64,000 bases of DNA. Origin: Pleionea sp. CnH1-48. GTDB lineage: Bacteria; Pseudomonadota; Gammaproteobacteria; Enterobacterales; Kangiellaceae. The stretch covers positions 248,001 to 312,000 of the forward strand of contig NZ_JAMXSB010000008.1 in NCBI RefSeq assembly GCF_024124665.1, written 5' to 3'. This document shows positions 27,173 through 36,838 of this stretch, piece after piece; the first letter of the stretch is position 1; every line of letters starts with the position of its first letter. Made by a program: the position numbers and the translations under genes. The notes below the pieces were generated by a model. It had not been told where the DNA came from. It was given only the letters and a program-made list of their open reading frames with translations, and made no database searches.

Positions 27173-27700
27173 TTAAAAATCGGCATCCCACTCTACAGCG
27201 ATTTGCCTTTCTTTAGCATTAACATGAACAATCACGTCGGGGATAAAAGGAACCATTCGTTCTTTTCGATCTTTCCCCGTTGCCTGCTCTGATGTCTCTT
27301 TAATGACTAATACGTCATTTGAGCCTGTTTCAATCAAGTGAGTAACGGTGCCGAACTGAACACCCTCTTGATTGATCACTGACATGCCTTCAAGATCACG
27401 CCAGTAAAACTCATCATCTTGTAACTCTGGAAGCTGACTTTCGTAAACACCGATAGTCACACCCGACAAACCTTCTGCCAGATTACGATCACTCACCCCT
27501 TCCAGCTGCGCCGCAATGGTCTTGCCCTGCTGACGCCCGTTGAGGACTTTAACCGTCCTCCATTGCCCATCCTGCTTTAACAACCAAGACGAGTAGTTCA
27601 AGATGTTTAGGCGCGGTTCTGAATAAGAAAAAATTTTTACCCAGCCTTTAACGCCAAAAGCCGAAGTAATTTTGCCCAGTTTGACAATTTCTTCGGCCAT
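27173..27700 (-). CDS. rimM: Ribosome maturation factor RimM
   Basis: RimM helps assemble the head of the 30S subunit and binds uS19. The N-terminal RimM domain (VKLGKITSAFGVKGWVKIFS) and the C-terminal PRC-barrel domain (FYWRDLEGMSVINQEG, TGSNDVLVIKE, MVPFIPDVI) are both complete. I start it at the ATG at 27700 (MAEEIVKLG), where family members begin; a TTG three codons earlier is also open. It sits between rpsP and trmD. Confidence 0.97.
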   Translation of the reverse strand: MAEEIVKLGKITSAFGVKGWVKIFSYSEPRLNILNYSSWLLKQDGQWRTVKVLNGRQQGKTIAAQLEGVSDRNLAEGLSGVTIGVYESQLPELQDDEFYWRDLEGMSVINQEGVQFGTVTHLIETGSNDVLVIKETSEQATGKDRKERMVPFIPDVIVHVNAKERQIAVEWDADF

Positions 27701-27723
27701 AGTAAGCAATAAACCAGACTAAA

Positions 27724-27978
27724 TTAAGCGGCAGCTTGCTTACGGAAAGTCTTAAGTAACTGAGCAACACGGTCAGTTGGCTGTGCGCCTTGACCTACCC
27801 AGTATTCAATACGCTCGATATCTAGACGTAATGATTCTTCCTGACCTTTAGCAACAGGGTTGAAGAAACCTAAACGCTCGATGAAACGACCGTCACGCTT
27901 GCTTTTTTTGTCAGCTACTACTACTTGATAAAATGGTCGCTTTTTAGAACCACCGCGAGCCAAACGAATGGCGATCAT
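27724..27978 (-). CDS. rpsP: Small ribosomal subunit protein bS16
   Basis: The 84-residue protein begins [20 protein letters not shown] and has the conserved [13 protein letters not shown] segment, so it is bS16. It begins the rpsP-rimM-trmD-rplS group downstream of ffh, 215 bases after that gene's end, which leaves room for its own promoter. Confidence 0.98.
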   Translation of the reverse strand: MIAIRLARGGSKKRPFYQVVVADKKSKRDGRFIERLGFFNPVAKGQEESLRLDIERIEYWVGQGAQPTDRVAQLLKTFRKQAAA

Positions 27979-28193
27979 CGTCGCTACTCCTCTTACAATA
28001 TTTGCTTGCCCAAAGAGGCAAGAGTTAAATTCTTTCTTACAGGCGCAAAAATGGCCCTAAAAACAAAGGACGCGCATTTTAGCGCCAAAATGAGCTTTTG
28101 GAAACCTTTTTCATAAGAAAATACGATCAGTATTTGCTCATGAGCAGGAAGTGGCCGTTTTTTTGCCTATATCAGCCTATTAGTTAGTAATAA

Positions 28194-29582
28194 CTAACGC
28201 ATTCCTCCGCCCATTGGCGGAAAACCACCACCAGGAGGCATCATCCCTTTCATACCGCGCATCATTTTCATCATGCCGCCTTTGCCACTCATCTTCTTCA
28301 TCATTTTTTGCATCTGCTTAAACTGCTTAAGCAAACGATTGATATCTTGAATCTCGGTACCTGAGCCCATAGCGATACGGCGCTTTCTAGAGCCTTTAAT
28401 CAAGTCTGGGTGTCTGCGCTCATGAGGTGTCATGGAGTTAATAATAGCCTCCATACGCACGGTGCTCTTGTCATTCATAATCTGCGCTTTCGCTGAGTCA
28501 GGGATCTGCCCCATGCCAGGCAGTTTATCCATCATCCCAGCAATACCACCCATGCTTTTCATCTGTACCAGTTGCTCGCGGAAATCTTCCAAATCAAAGT
28601 TTTTGCCTTTGATAACCTTGCGAGCCAGTTTTTCGGCCTTTTTCTTATCGACCTTACGCTCAACTTCTTCAATAAGAGAGAGTACATCCCCCATGCCCAA
28701 GATACGCGAAGCTACACGATCGGGATAAAACGGCTCCAGAGCATCGAGCTTTTCGCCAATCCCCATGAATTTAATCGGCTTACCCGTAATATGACGAATC
28801 GATAACGCAGCACCACCACGAGCATCACCGTCAGCCTTGGTCAGTATAACCCCAGTCAATGGTAATGCATCATTAAAGGCTTTAGCCGTATTGGCGGCAT
28901 CTTGACCCGTCATACTGTCTACCACAAACAGAGTTTCGACAGGCTCGATGGCTGCATGCAGCTCTTTAATCTCGCTCATCATCTCTTCGTCAACCGCCAG
29001 ACGACCCGCGGTATCGACGATAATAACGTCAGCAAAGCTCTTTTTGGCCTGCTCAATAGCTGCATTAGCAATTTCGATGGGCTTCTGATCAGCAGAACTT
29101 GGGAAGAACTCAACCCCGACCTGTCCGGCAACGGTTTCTAGCTGTTTAATAGCAGCAGGACGGTATACGTCGGCACTGACAACCATGACCGACTTTTTCT
29201 CGCGCTCTTTAAGATAACGAGCCAGTTTACCAGTACTGGTGGTTTTACCCGCACCCTGCAAACCCGCCATCAAGATAATCGCAGGCGGCTGAGCCGACAG
29301 GTTCAAGGCATCATTAGCCTCACCCATCGCATGAACCAGTTCGTCGTTAACGACTTTGATGAAAGCTTGGCCAGGCGATAGGCTTGTGGAAACTTCCTGT
29401 CCCAGGGCACGTTCTTTAACACGTGCCACAAAGTCTTTGACAACGGGCAGTGCAACGTCGGCTTCAAGTAGTGCCATACGCACTTCTCGTAGGGTCTCTT
29501 TGATATTATCTTCGGTAATACGTCCTTTACCGCTGATGTTTTTTACGGCCCGATTAAGACGTTCGCTGAGGTTGTCAAACAT
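28194..29582 (-). CDS. ffh: Signal recognition particle protein Ffh
   Basis: Ffh binds 4.5S RNA and signal sequences to target inner-membrane proteins. The N domain, the SRP GTPase G domain (P-loop GLQGAGKTTSTGKL, VIIVDTAGRL, ILTKADGDARGGAAL) and the Met-rich M domain ending in repeated MMK/MRGMKGMM and a Gly/Pro tail are complete in 462 residues. It is divergent from ypjD and upstream of rpsP, as in E. coli. Confidence 0.98.
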   Translation of the reverse strand: MFDNLSERLNRAVKNISGKGRITEDNIKETLREVRMALLEADVALPVVKDFVARVKERALGQEVSTSLSPGQAFIKVVNDELVHAMGEANDALNLSAQPPAIILMAGLQGAGKTTSTGKLARYLKEREKKSVMVVSADVYRPAAIKQLETVAGQVGVEFFPSSADQKPIEIANAAIEQAKKSFADVIIVDTAGRLAVDEEMMSEIKELHAAIEPVETLFVVDSMTGQDAANTAKAFNDALPLTGVILTKADGDARGGAALSIRHITGKPIKFMGIGEKLDALEPFYPDRVASRILGMGDVLSLIEEVERKVDKKKAEKLARKVIKGKNFDLEDFREQLVQMKSMGGIAGMMDKLPGMGQIPDSAKAQIMNDKSTVRMEAIINSMTPHERRHPDLIKGSRKRRIAMGSGTEIQDINRLLKQFKQMQKMMKKMSGKGGMMKMMRGMKGMMPPGGGFPPMGGGMR

Positions 29583-29828
29583 AAGAAAGGAACTCTCTAT
29601 TGTATTCAGTGTTAGTGAAATAATAACTTGTCATAATAGGGGCAAAGTTTAATACTTTAAAGCCCGGCATTGACTAACGGCACACTAACTACTCAATTTG
29701 GTAGCTGGCAACGTTTCTAAAAGCCTATTTTAAACAAGTCAATCATTGATGATACATTGCAAAGGTCGGTATTATAGACCTAAAGCATTAGTAGACAAAA
29801 ATATAAACCAGCTCAGCGAGGGAAATCT

Positions 29829-30629
29829 TTGAATCTGGCACTGATAAGTGGAATGACCGCCGCACTCAGCTTTGGCGCAATAGGTCTTTTTATCGTCAAG
29901 CAGCTAAAAGCCCGTCATCCTATCAACCGAAGTTTCTACCTGTGGTGTCTTGTTCCGTTGTTGGCTCAGGGTTTCTTGCTGTATCGATTAATTGACGCAA
30001 GCGATGGTCAAAACTTAAGCATCTTCAATATGCTGTCCATGACAACCTGGTTAGCCATGATGGTGATTATTTACCATGCTCTACGACGCGAATCCCCACT
30101 GATTGTTGCCCTGATGGCCTTTGTTTGTGCCATAGCCAGCGTTTTACCTTTCGTTACCGAGAGCCAGGACATCTGGTATTTAAAAAGTCAGTGGGCAAGC
30201 CTTACCCATATATTCTCGGCCATAGCAGCAACAGGGTTTATGCTTCTCGCCACTATTCAAGCATCTATGCTGGCCTATGCCGATCACAGCCTGCGCAAAC
30301 ACCCCACGCAAATTCCAGCCTATTTCCCGCCGATTCAAAGTCTGGAGTCTCTACTATTTAAATTACTCGTGGTTGGTTTTGTATTAATGAGTGTGTCTTT
30401 ACTGACAGCATTCACGTTTTTGGCAGACGAAATGGCTAGCCAGCCCTTACATAAGCGTTTGTTATCTATTATGGCCTGGTTAACCTTCGCAGGGCTGCTT
30501 CTTGGTCATAAAATAAGAGGCTGGCGTGGTGTGGTGGCTGCCAAGTGGACGATCAGTGGATTTATTTTGCTATGTTTAGGTTACTTTGGCAGTAAATTAG
30601 TTTTAGAATTGATACTTAGCCCTGCTTAA
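29829..30629 (+). CDS. ypjD: CcsA-like inner membrane protein YpjD
   Basis: The 266-residue protein has eight hydrophobic segments and resembles cytochrome c assembly (CcsA/CcmC-type) proteins, with the WASLTHIFSAIAATGFMLL segment carrying the His of such proteins and a later LLGHKIRGWRG motif. Its position divergent from ffh and ahead of corB is that of E. coli ypjD. The start is a TTG at 29829 preceded by GAGGGAAA; the next in-frame ATG is eight codons later. Its function is not firmly established. Confidence 0.88.
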   Translation: MNLALISGMTAALSFGAIGLFIVKQLKARHPINRSFYLWCLVPLLAQGFLLYRLIDASDGQNLSIFNMLSMTTWLAMMVIIYHALRRESPLIVALMAFVCAIASVLPFVTESQDIWYLKSQWASLTHIFSAIAATGFMLLATIQASMLAYADHSLRKHPTQIPAYFPPIQSLESLLFKLLVVGFVLMSVSLLTAFTFLADEMASQPLHKRLLSIMAWLTFAGLLLGHKIRGWRGVVAAKWTISGFILLCLGYFGSKLVLELILSPA

Positions 30630-30668
30630 TCAGGGAATTTTGTTTAGCAGCATGAGGCTCGAATTTCT

Positions 30669-31952
30669 TTGGACGACATATCAACAACCAGCTTAAGCAT
30701 TAGTCTGGTTGGTTTAATCTTCCTATCCGCTTTTTTCTCCAGCTCCGAAACCGGCATGATGTCCCTGAACCGATACAGGCTCAAGCATCTCGAAAAAAAT
30801 AACCATCGTTCTGCCAAAATTGTGAGCAAGCTCCTAAAACGCCCCGATCGATTACTTGGACTCATCTTGATCGGCAACAATCTGGTCAATATCCTCGCTA
30901 CATTGATCTCGGCCGCCGTCGCGGAGCGTTTATTTGGAGAGTGGGGTCTTGCGGTTGTACCAGCAGTACTGACCATCGTATTTTTATTGTTTGCAGAAGT
31001 CACCCCAAAAACACTGGCGGCCGTTTATCCAGAGCGAATTGCGTTTCCAGCGTCTTACATACTCTATACCTTACTTAAGTTGATTCTGCCGATTGTGATG
31101 CTGGTTAACTTTATGTGTAACGGTATTCTGCGCCTATTTGGTGTTCACCCCGAAGATTCCAGCGATGATCATTTGAGTTCAGACGAATTACGAACCGTGG
31201 TAGACGAAGCTGGCAACCTCATTCCCAAACGTCACCAGACCATGTTGCTGAGTATTCTGGATCTAGAAAAAGCATCTGTAGAAGATATTATGATCCCGCG
31301 CAATGAGATTATTGGAATTGATTTAAGCGATGATCTTGAAGATATCTTAAAACTACTTTGTAACTCACAACACACTCGCTTGCCGGTTTATGATGAAAGC
31401 ATTGATGAAGTGAAAGGATTGCTCCATGCCCGACATATCATCAACCTATTAAATCGTGAACGTGAAGAAGTTACCAAAGAAACCATCCTGGAATACATTA
31501 CTCCTGTTTATTACATTCCAGAAGGCACTCCACTTAATACTCAGCTGCTAAAGTTCCAACGCAATAAGCAACGTATTGGCATGGTGGTCGATGAATATGG
31601 CGAGATTCAAGGATTGGTTACCATTGATGACATTCTTGAAGAAATCGTTGGTGAGTTCACCACTGACTTTGCCGCAACCACCAATAGAGACATTCACCCT
31701 CAGGATGATGGCAGCTACCTTATTGATGGAACCGTTACCATCAGAGAATTAAATAGAGCTTTGGATCTCGATTTTCCTACCGATGGTCCCAAAACTCTGA
31801 ACGGCTTGATCATTGAATATATGGAATCTATTCCACAGTCAGGAACAGGATTACGAATTTCTGGTTATCCGATGGAAATACTTCATATCAAAGACAATAT
31901 CGTCAAAAGCATTAAGCTCTGGCCCAAGTTAAGGGACGATGACAGTCAATAA
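30669..31952 (+). CDS. corB: CNNM/CorC family membrane protein with CBS domains
   Basis: An N-terminal DUF21 membrane domain (about 10-180, with FFSSSETGMMSLNRYRLKHL and RLLGLILIGNNLVN) is followed by a CBS pair (about 205-330, with IMIPRNEIIGID and IDDILEEIVGEFTTDF) and a CorC/HlyC C-terminal domain. Such proteins act in Mg2+ homeostasis, probably as transporters. The start is a TTG at 30669 after GAGG. It lies 40 bases after ypjD, the same pair as E. coli ypjD-yfjD, and is followed by a strong terminator. Confidence 0.93.
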   Translation: MDDISTTSLSISLVGLIFLSAFFSSSETGMMSLNRYRLKHLEKNNHRSAKIVSKLLKRPDRLLGLILIGNNLVNILATLISAAVAERLFGEWGLAVVPAVLTIVFLLFAEVTPKTLAAVYPERIAFPASYILYTLLKLILPIVMLVNFMCNGILRLFGVHPEDSSDDHLSSDELRTVVDEAGNLIPKRHQTMLLSILDLEKASVEDIMIPRNEIIGIDLSDDLEDILKLLCNSQHTRLPVYDESIDEVKGLLHARHIINLLNREREEVTKETILEYITPVYYIPEGTPLNTQLLKFQRNKQRIGMVVDEYGEIQGLVTIDDILEEIVGEFTTDFAATTNRDIHPQDDGSYLIDGTVTIRELNRALDLDFPTDGPKTLNGLIIEYMESIPQSGTGLRISGYPMEILHIKDNIVKSIKLWPKLRDDDSQ

Positions 31953-31977
31953 AAAAGCGCCATTTTGGCGCTTTTTT
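31953..31977 (+). terminator. Intrinsic terminator after corB
   Basis: AAGCGCCA and TGGCGCTT pair around a TTT loop and are followed by a T run. An A run on the left makes it usable from the minus strand too, so it may also end the long biosynthetic operon on the other side. Confidence 0.92.
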
Positions 31978-31996
31978 ATTTCTGTTCCTGGCACTT

Positions 31997-32890
31997 TTAT
32001 AAATAAACGATGGCACTGATAATTATCCAACAAGCCATCATTATCTTAAGCCGTTTAGCCCCCAAAAGAACAGCAACACGCCGAGCAATAGCACCACCTA
32101 TCATTGCCGCAGGAGCAGCAAACAACAAGATATTATAGTTGATAACATCACCGAGATTGGCATGATAAATCACTCCCGTCAAAACACTGATGGATGAGAC
32201 ACACACTGCCGCAGCAACGGCAATATGGACTCGATAGCCTAATCTTAATAAAACAATGGCCAATATTTCTCCAATACCAATAGACAACCAGGCAGTGATA
32301 GCACCTCCGGCAACAGAAATAAAAAACAAAACAACCTTTTCATTATGGCTAAGTCCAGTCTGTCGACCTAAGCCCTCTTCCTTGTAGCGTAACGTACGAT
32401 ATAAAACAGCAAATCCAACAAACAGTGAAAAAACCGAGAACAACACATGAATATTAAATGGCGCACTCGGTATGAACTGCTGGGCCAAAACAAGCCCGAT
32501 AATTGAGCCTAAACTACTGACAAAAAGAATCCCACTAAATCCATGCCATCGACTCTGACGACTCTCCCACTCGCTGCGAGAAAAATTCAGCCAGGCCAAG
32601 GCACCCGATGTCATACCAAAACATTGAATAGCAAAGCTAGTAGCAAGTGCTTGCTGAGGCGTCACTCCCAAAGCCATGAAGGCAGGTAAAAAGATAATGC
32701 CACCACCCGCTCCGGTTGAGTTTGCAACCGTTGCCGCCAGTAAACCAATAAAAAAGAAATGCCCATATTCAGTGACTTTCTGGCTTAAGGCAGGAAGGTC
32801 ACTCTCAACTCCCACACATAATAAGTACAACAGAATGACACTTAAACAGTAGAAGCCAAAACGGATTTCTGGGCGTCCAAGTACTAACAT
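31997..32890 (-). CDS. TauE/SafE family membrane permease
   Basis: The protein has about eight membrane segments in two halves, with the family motif ANSTGAGGGIIFLPAFMALG and the second copy SVAGGAITAWLSIGIGEILAI. TauE/SafE proteins export sulfite, sulfonates or small organic anions. I choose the ATG at 32890; the open frame extends to a TTG at 32923, directly after the stop of the barrel gene. It is the last gene of the long minus-strand run and could either export a by-product of the cluster or be an unrelated neighbour. Confidence 0.82.
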   Translation of the reverse strand: MLVLGRPEIRFGFYCLSVILLYLLCVGVESDLPALSQKVTEYGHFFFIGLLAATVANSTGAGGGIIFLPAFMALGVTPQQALATSFAIQCFGMTSGALAWLNFSRSEWESRQSRWHGFSGILFVSSLGSIIGLVLAQQFIPSAPFNIHVLFSVFSLFVGFAVLYRTLRYKEEGLGRQTGLSHNEKVVLFFISVAGGAITAWLSIGIGEILAIVLLRLGYRVHIAVAAAVCVSSISVLTGVIYHANLGDVINYNILLFAAPAAMIGGAIARRVAVLLGAKRLKIMMACWIIISAIVYL

Positions 32891-32923
32891 AAATCTACGT
32901 ATCTCTAAAATAAACCAGACCAA

Positions 32924-34177
32924 TTAAAAAACATAGTAAGCGGCAAAACGTAACTGATCTTCATAAGGTGTTAAGCCAAACTCACAATACTCACATCCCG
33001 AAAAAGCTTCATATTCAATCCGACTGGAAAAACGCTGAGTCCAGTTTTGAAACAACTCGACGCGCCAAAAATAACTATCATCATCCAGATTAAACTGATT
33101 GCTGACACGAAATTGAAAAAACTGATCAACTTGAGTATTACTCAGCATAAGGAAGGCATAGCGCTGTCTCAGCTGACCATTACTCAAGATGTTATTTGCT
33201 GAAAATAAAGAACGGAGAGACATAGGTACATCCACTCCGTTCAAATAGTTATCACGGGCTAGTTGAGTTTCGTTAACAAGACTTTGCCACTCTTGGCTAT
33301 CGTATCCATGCTCGTTATGAAGATATTCGGCGACAAAACTCCATTGGTTCGAGAAGCTATAATTCATGCCCACAACGGCTTTGTGATAGCCTTCATTCTG
33401 AACCTCATCAGATAGTGTAGAAAGCGGCAGCTCTCTTTGTTTTTGATAAGACCATTCTGCTCGTAAAGTGGTAACCTCCCCTAATAGATGACTCCATGTA
33501 AGGGCTGAGTTTATTTCCCCTTCTTCTACTTTGTGTAGAATAAGTGACAAATCTATCGGCGCTTCTATCGACCAACGAACAGCTCCCTGAAAGTCTCCCT
33601 CAATGGACTCTGGAGCCTTCGCTACCCAAAAAGATAAAGAGGTTCCATCAAATTGGCGCTGAACTTCAATCAGATCCCAACCTTTCAATTGTTTAAGGTT
33701 ATCCACATCACTGCTAGGTCGGTCAAAATAAGGCTGCATCAGGTTAGCAGGAGACCAATTAAACCCATTACCCCATTGAAGCTTCTTGCGTCCAACGGTT
33801 AACCACCAGCTATTATCGTCAGAATGGGTTTCTATATAACCTTCTAACAAAGTATCTTGACTCTCTGAACGGCGATTCAAACTGAATTGGCCATGCTCAG
33901 TGACAGCACGAAAATACCCTTTTATACGGCTTGATATTTCTGATTCTAACTGAACATCCAGAGCATACTTACGTTCACGTTCAGAAAAATCAATCAAACC
34001 AGGATTAAACAAAGTTGAGCGAACTTCCTGCCGCTGCCAATAAGCGAATAAATTGGCTTGAAAATCAACGGCTTTATTTTCTTCTTCCAACCGAAAATCC
34101 GGTGCAGCAAAAGGATCATCAAATTCTTGTGCTACCAGATACGAAGGTAGCAAAGCTAAACATAGGGCGAATCTCAT
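32924..34177 (-). CDS. Outer-membrane beta-barrel protein (DUF1302-like)
   Basis: The product has a signal peptide (cleavage near YLVAQ), many alternating aromatic/hydrophobic strands, and ends in FAAYYVF with a terminal Phe, as outer-membrane barrels do. The motif WWLTVGRKKLQWGNGFNWSP resembles DUF1302-type porins and long-chain transport barrels. Its length is 417 residues. It begins five bases after the LolA-like gene, which suggests that the two together carry a hydrophobic product to or through the outer membrane. Confidence 0.82.
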   Translation of the reverse strand: MRFALCLALLPSYLVAQEFDDPFAAPDFRLEEENKAVDFQANLFAYWQRQEVRSTLFNPGLIDFSERERKYALDVQLESEISSRIKGYFRAVTEHGQFSLNRRSESQDTLLEGYIETHSDDNSWWLTVGRKKLQWGNGFNWSPANLMQPYFDRPSSDVDNLKQLKGWDLIEVQRQFDGTSLSFWVAKAPESIEGDFQGAVRWSIEAPIDLSLILHKVEEGEINSALTWSHLLGEVTTLRAEWSYQKQRELPLSTLSDEVQNEGYHKAVVGMNYSFSNQWSFVAEYLHNEHGYDSQEWQSLVNETQLARDNYLNGVDVPMSLRSLFSANNILSNGQLRQRYAFLMLSNTQVDQFFQFRVSNQFNLDDDSYFWRVELFQNWTQRFSSRIEYEAFSGCEYCEFGLTPYEDQLRFAAYYVF

Positions 34178-34182
34178 CTAGC

Positions 34183-34905
34183 TTATAACCTTGTTAATGA
34201 CTCTTTCTGAAAAATATTTTCATTCAAACTCTGCTCTTGATAATTATCGAACATCATCCAGGTGTAGCGCCCCTCCTGAATGGGATCGACCAACAATAAC
34301 TTATGTAACTTCTCTTCGCCTTCAAAGGACTTAAACTCTTTATAAAAAGCCGTTTTTATCAATTTACCACTGAGTGAATAAAACTCACTTTTCACAGGTC
34401 GATAAGGCGCATCCTTTTCAACGCGAAACTTAACTTGATAGTAGAGCGACTTCTTATCTTTAGCCGTTAACAGAAGTTCGACTTCTTTATCATTTTCTGC
34501 TGGTCCAAGAACTTTAGCACTATAGTCCTGATGAAGTTTAATCCCTACCACATCCCCATTACTTGTCTCGCCTAACAAACGCTGTGCAGGAGCAACGCGA
34601 ATGACTCTGCGAGTACCAGGAATGTGTAACCACATATCCTTTCCCTCTTTAAGCATTGCCCGACCTTTTTCTCTGGCTGGAGACAAAAACTTCACTAAGG
34701 ACTTATCATCAAGCACTTTCACTTGCAGCTGATTCTGCCGAGGTTCTTTGTCGGGTCGATAGCTGATATTAACTACGCTAAAAGAGAAGCCTTTGTCTTG
34801 ATAACCGCGAAATCCATCAATATGCTTAACGAACTCGTCTGCGCTCATCTCTGCTGCTATATAACCACTCATCACGGTTAGCAACACGGGTAAAACATAT
34901 TTCAT
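34183..34905 (-). CDS. LolA-like outer-membrane lipoprotein-sorting protein
   Basis: The 240-residue protein has a signal peptide (MKYVLPVLLTVMSGYIAAEM) and the fold pattern of LolA/LolB-type periplasmic carriers: repeated beta strands with KFLSPAREKGRAMLKEGKDM and WLHIPGTRRVIRVAPAQRLL. This family moves lipoproteins or lipids between membranes, usually beside RND/MMPL or ABC transporters. Here it sits nine bases downstream of an FtsX-type permease, so it likely receives cargo from that ABC transporter in the periplasm. Confidence 0.87.
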   Translation of the reverse strand: MKYVLPVLLTVMSGYIAAEMSADEFVKHIDGFRGYQDKGFSFSVVNISYRPDKEPRQNQLQVKVLDDKSLVKFLSPAREKGRAMLKEGKDMWLHIPGTRRVIRVAPAQRLLGETSNGDVVGIKLHQDYSAKVLGPAENDKEVELLLTAKDKKSLYYQVKFRVEKDAPYRPVKSEFYSLSGKLIKTAFYKEFKSFEGEEKLHKLLLVDPIQEGRYTWMMFDNYQEQSLNENIFQKESLTRL

Positions 34906-34913
34906 ATCAACTC

Positions 34914-36143
34914 CTAAGCAAACCGTAAAGCATTTGTTATTTGCAACCGGGATGCTTTAATAGCCGGATACAAACTTGATAATAAGGCAATTGCTACGCC
35001 TAATAGCAACGTCTCTAGCAAAACCTCTGTTTCGATAAAGACTCGAATAGGAAAATCCTGACTGCTACCAGGAGGCGTAGGCATCATCCATCCAGACAAA
35101 GTAATAAGGTGAGCAGATAAAGCACCAACAAGAACACCGGCAATACTGCCCAAGACTCCTAGATAAAGAGCCTCTAACAAAAATAAATGAATCACTTCTC
35201 CTGGCGTTCCGCCCATCGCTCGGATAGTACCGATCTCTCGAGTACGCTCCATTACAGCCATCAACATCGTATTGGAAATGCTAAGAGCAACAATAAATAG
35301 AACGATGATCTTGATAAAACCAAAAACACCATTAAATAAATTCACTACTTCATGATAATACCCAGCCAGATCAGACCAGGATTTCATTTCCAATTTCAAG
35401 CCTGCCTCATTAAAAGCAACTTCGAGCTCCGCTATCATTGAATCAGTTAACTCTGTATCCTCAAGCAGCACAACAACACGAGTCACTTTATCGGTGTACA
35501 TGAGCTGTTGAACCAAAGCAAGGTTCGCCCTTACCAGACGGCTATCGACATCACGGATCCCAGTCGATATTACACCAGTGACCTGAATATCAGTTGCGTT
35601 AATAGCACCATCTGCGGTCGACGAGAGCAAGGTTAAGTATTCTCCCGTGTTAGTATCTAAAGAGCCAAACAACCCCTCACCTAACAGCGCACCGCTTTCA
35701 TCTTCCTCAAACAGATCTTCGCCTTTTTTCAACGAAATAGCAGAGCTCAGCAAGGCTTCGTTTTCGGCTAATACGCCTTCGCCCAACACGGCGACAGAGT
35801 TTTTGCCATCGCTGATCAAGCCAGAAAAATTCAACCTTGCAGTAGTTAAAAGAATGCCAGGAGTAGAGTTTAGAATTTCTGTTGCTTTGTCGAGCTGTTG
35901 TTTAGAAATTAAATATTTTTCTGGCTCACTTTGTCCAAACTGGTTATAACCTTTGGCATAAATTTGAATGTGGCCGAGTTGCGAGCGAATAAGGTTCTCG
36001 CGCATGCCTTCATACATAGAAGCCACGAACCCGCCAAATACGACGAGGCTGACGCAACCAAAAACAATCGCTGTTAACGTAATAAGGCTACGGCGATAAT
36101 TACGGAAAACATTCAGTAAAGCAATTTTATAACTCAATAGCAC
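34914..36143 (-). CDS. FtsX/LolE-type ABC transporter permease
   Basis: An N-terminal membrane segment, a large periplasmic MacB-like domain (about 50-270) and three C-terminal membrane segments give the FtsX/LolCE topology. The conserved coupling segment MERTREIGTIRAMGGTPGEV is present, and the end reads LYPAIKASRLQITNALRFA. The length of 409 residues is normal. It should pair with the ATPase at 36838-37572 and extract cargo from the inner membrane rather than pump from the cytoplasm. It lies three bases after a TPR protein gene. Confidence 0.93.
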   Translation of the reverse strand: MLLSYKIALLNVFRNYRRSLITLTAIVFGCVSLVVFGGFVASMYEGMRENLIRSQLGHIQIYAKGYNQFGQSEPEKYLISKQQLDKATEILNSTPGILLTTARLNFSGLISDGKNSVAVLGEGVLAENEALLSSAISLKKGEDLFEEDESGALLGEGLFGSLDTNTGEYLTLLSSTADGAINATDIQVTGVISTGIRDVDSRLVRANLALVQQLMYTDKVTRVVVLLEDTELTDSMIAELEVAFNEAGLKLEMKSWSDLAGYYHEVVNLFNGVFGFIKIIVLFIVALSISNTMLMAVMERTREIGTIRAMGGTPGEVIHLFLLEALYLGVLGSIAGVLVGALSAHLITLSGWMMPTPPGSSQDFPIRVFIETEVLLETLLLGVAIALLSSLYPAIKASRLQITNALRFA

Positions 36144-36145
36144 AA

Positions 36146-36838
36146 CTATATCTCCGCAAGCTTTTGTTTCGCTCGCTCAGACCATGGCTGAATATCATTC
36201 GCTTGGACTTTCAACAACAGCTCTTTTGCCTGATCAAGCTGGTTGTTCTTTGAGTAAGCCGTTGCCAGATAAAAGTCAATAAACGCATTGAAGCCATTGG
36301 CCTGCTTAACAGGGTAGTGTTTCTTAACGAACTCAAGATCTTCAACGGCCAGATGAGCTCTATTTAGAAAGGCAGGCATAGCAGCACTTGAGACACCTCG
36401 TTGCATTCTGACACCAACATGGTTGGGTGCTTTTTTTACAGCATAATCCATTAAGCGAGTGCCTTTGCGCGAATAGATCGCCATCTTGGCATAATTATTT
36501 AAATGAAAAATGGTCATGAAAGAGGTGATTGAACCCAACGCAGCTTTAACCTCCATGTCCTCCTTGTGTTTCTGTGCGAAACTTTTGGCTTCATCATAAA
36601 CCATCTGAGCCTGCTCTAATTTAACATCTGGATTTGCTGTGACGAGAGCAATTTTGGTTAGCAAAACTTTCTTTTCGAGTGGATAATCCACATGACCTTG
36701 CTGCTTGCCCTGTGAAAACGAGTCGACCAAAGCAAGCTGCTCTTTCTCACTCTGAGGAATCAGAGTAGGAGCGGTAATATCCTGAGCAATCACAGAAGCA
36801 CATAAAGTAAGAATGATACAAAGAAGGATAACTTTCAT
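36146..36838 (-). CDS. Exported TPR-like protein between transporter genes
   Basis: The 230-residue product has a signal peptide (MKVILLCIILTLCASVIAQD) and helical repeats of TPR type (FNAFIDFYLATAYSKNNQLDQ). It lies between the ATPase and permease genes of one ABC transporter, its start overlapping the ATPase stop by one base and its stop three bases before the permease. A periplasmic accessory subunit of the exporter is the simplest idea. I recognise no named family. Confidence 0.78.
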   Translation of the reverse strand: MKVILLCIILTLCASVIAQDITAPTLIPQSEKEQLALVDSFSQGKQQGHVDYPLEKKVLLTKIALVTANPDVKLEQAQMVYDEAKSFAQKHKEDMEVKAALGSITSFMTIFHLNNYAKMAIYSRKGTRLMDYAVKKAPNHVGVRMQRGVSSAAMPAFLNRAHLAVEDLEFVKKHYPVKQANGFNAFIDFYLATAYSKNNQLDQAKELLLKVQANDIQPWSERAKQKLAEI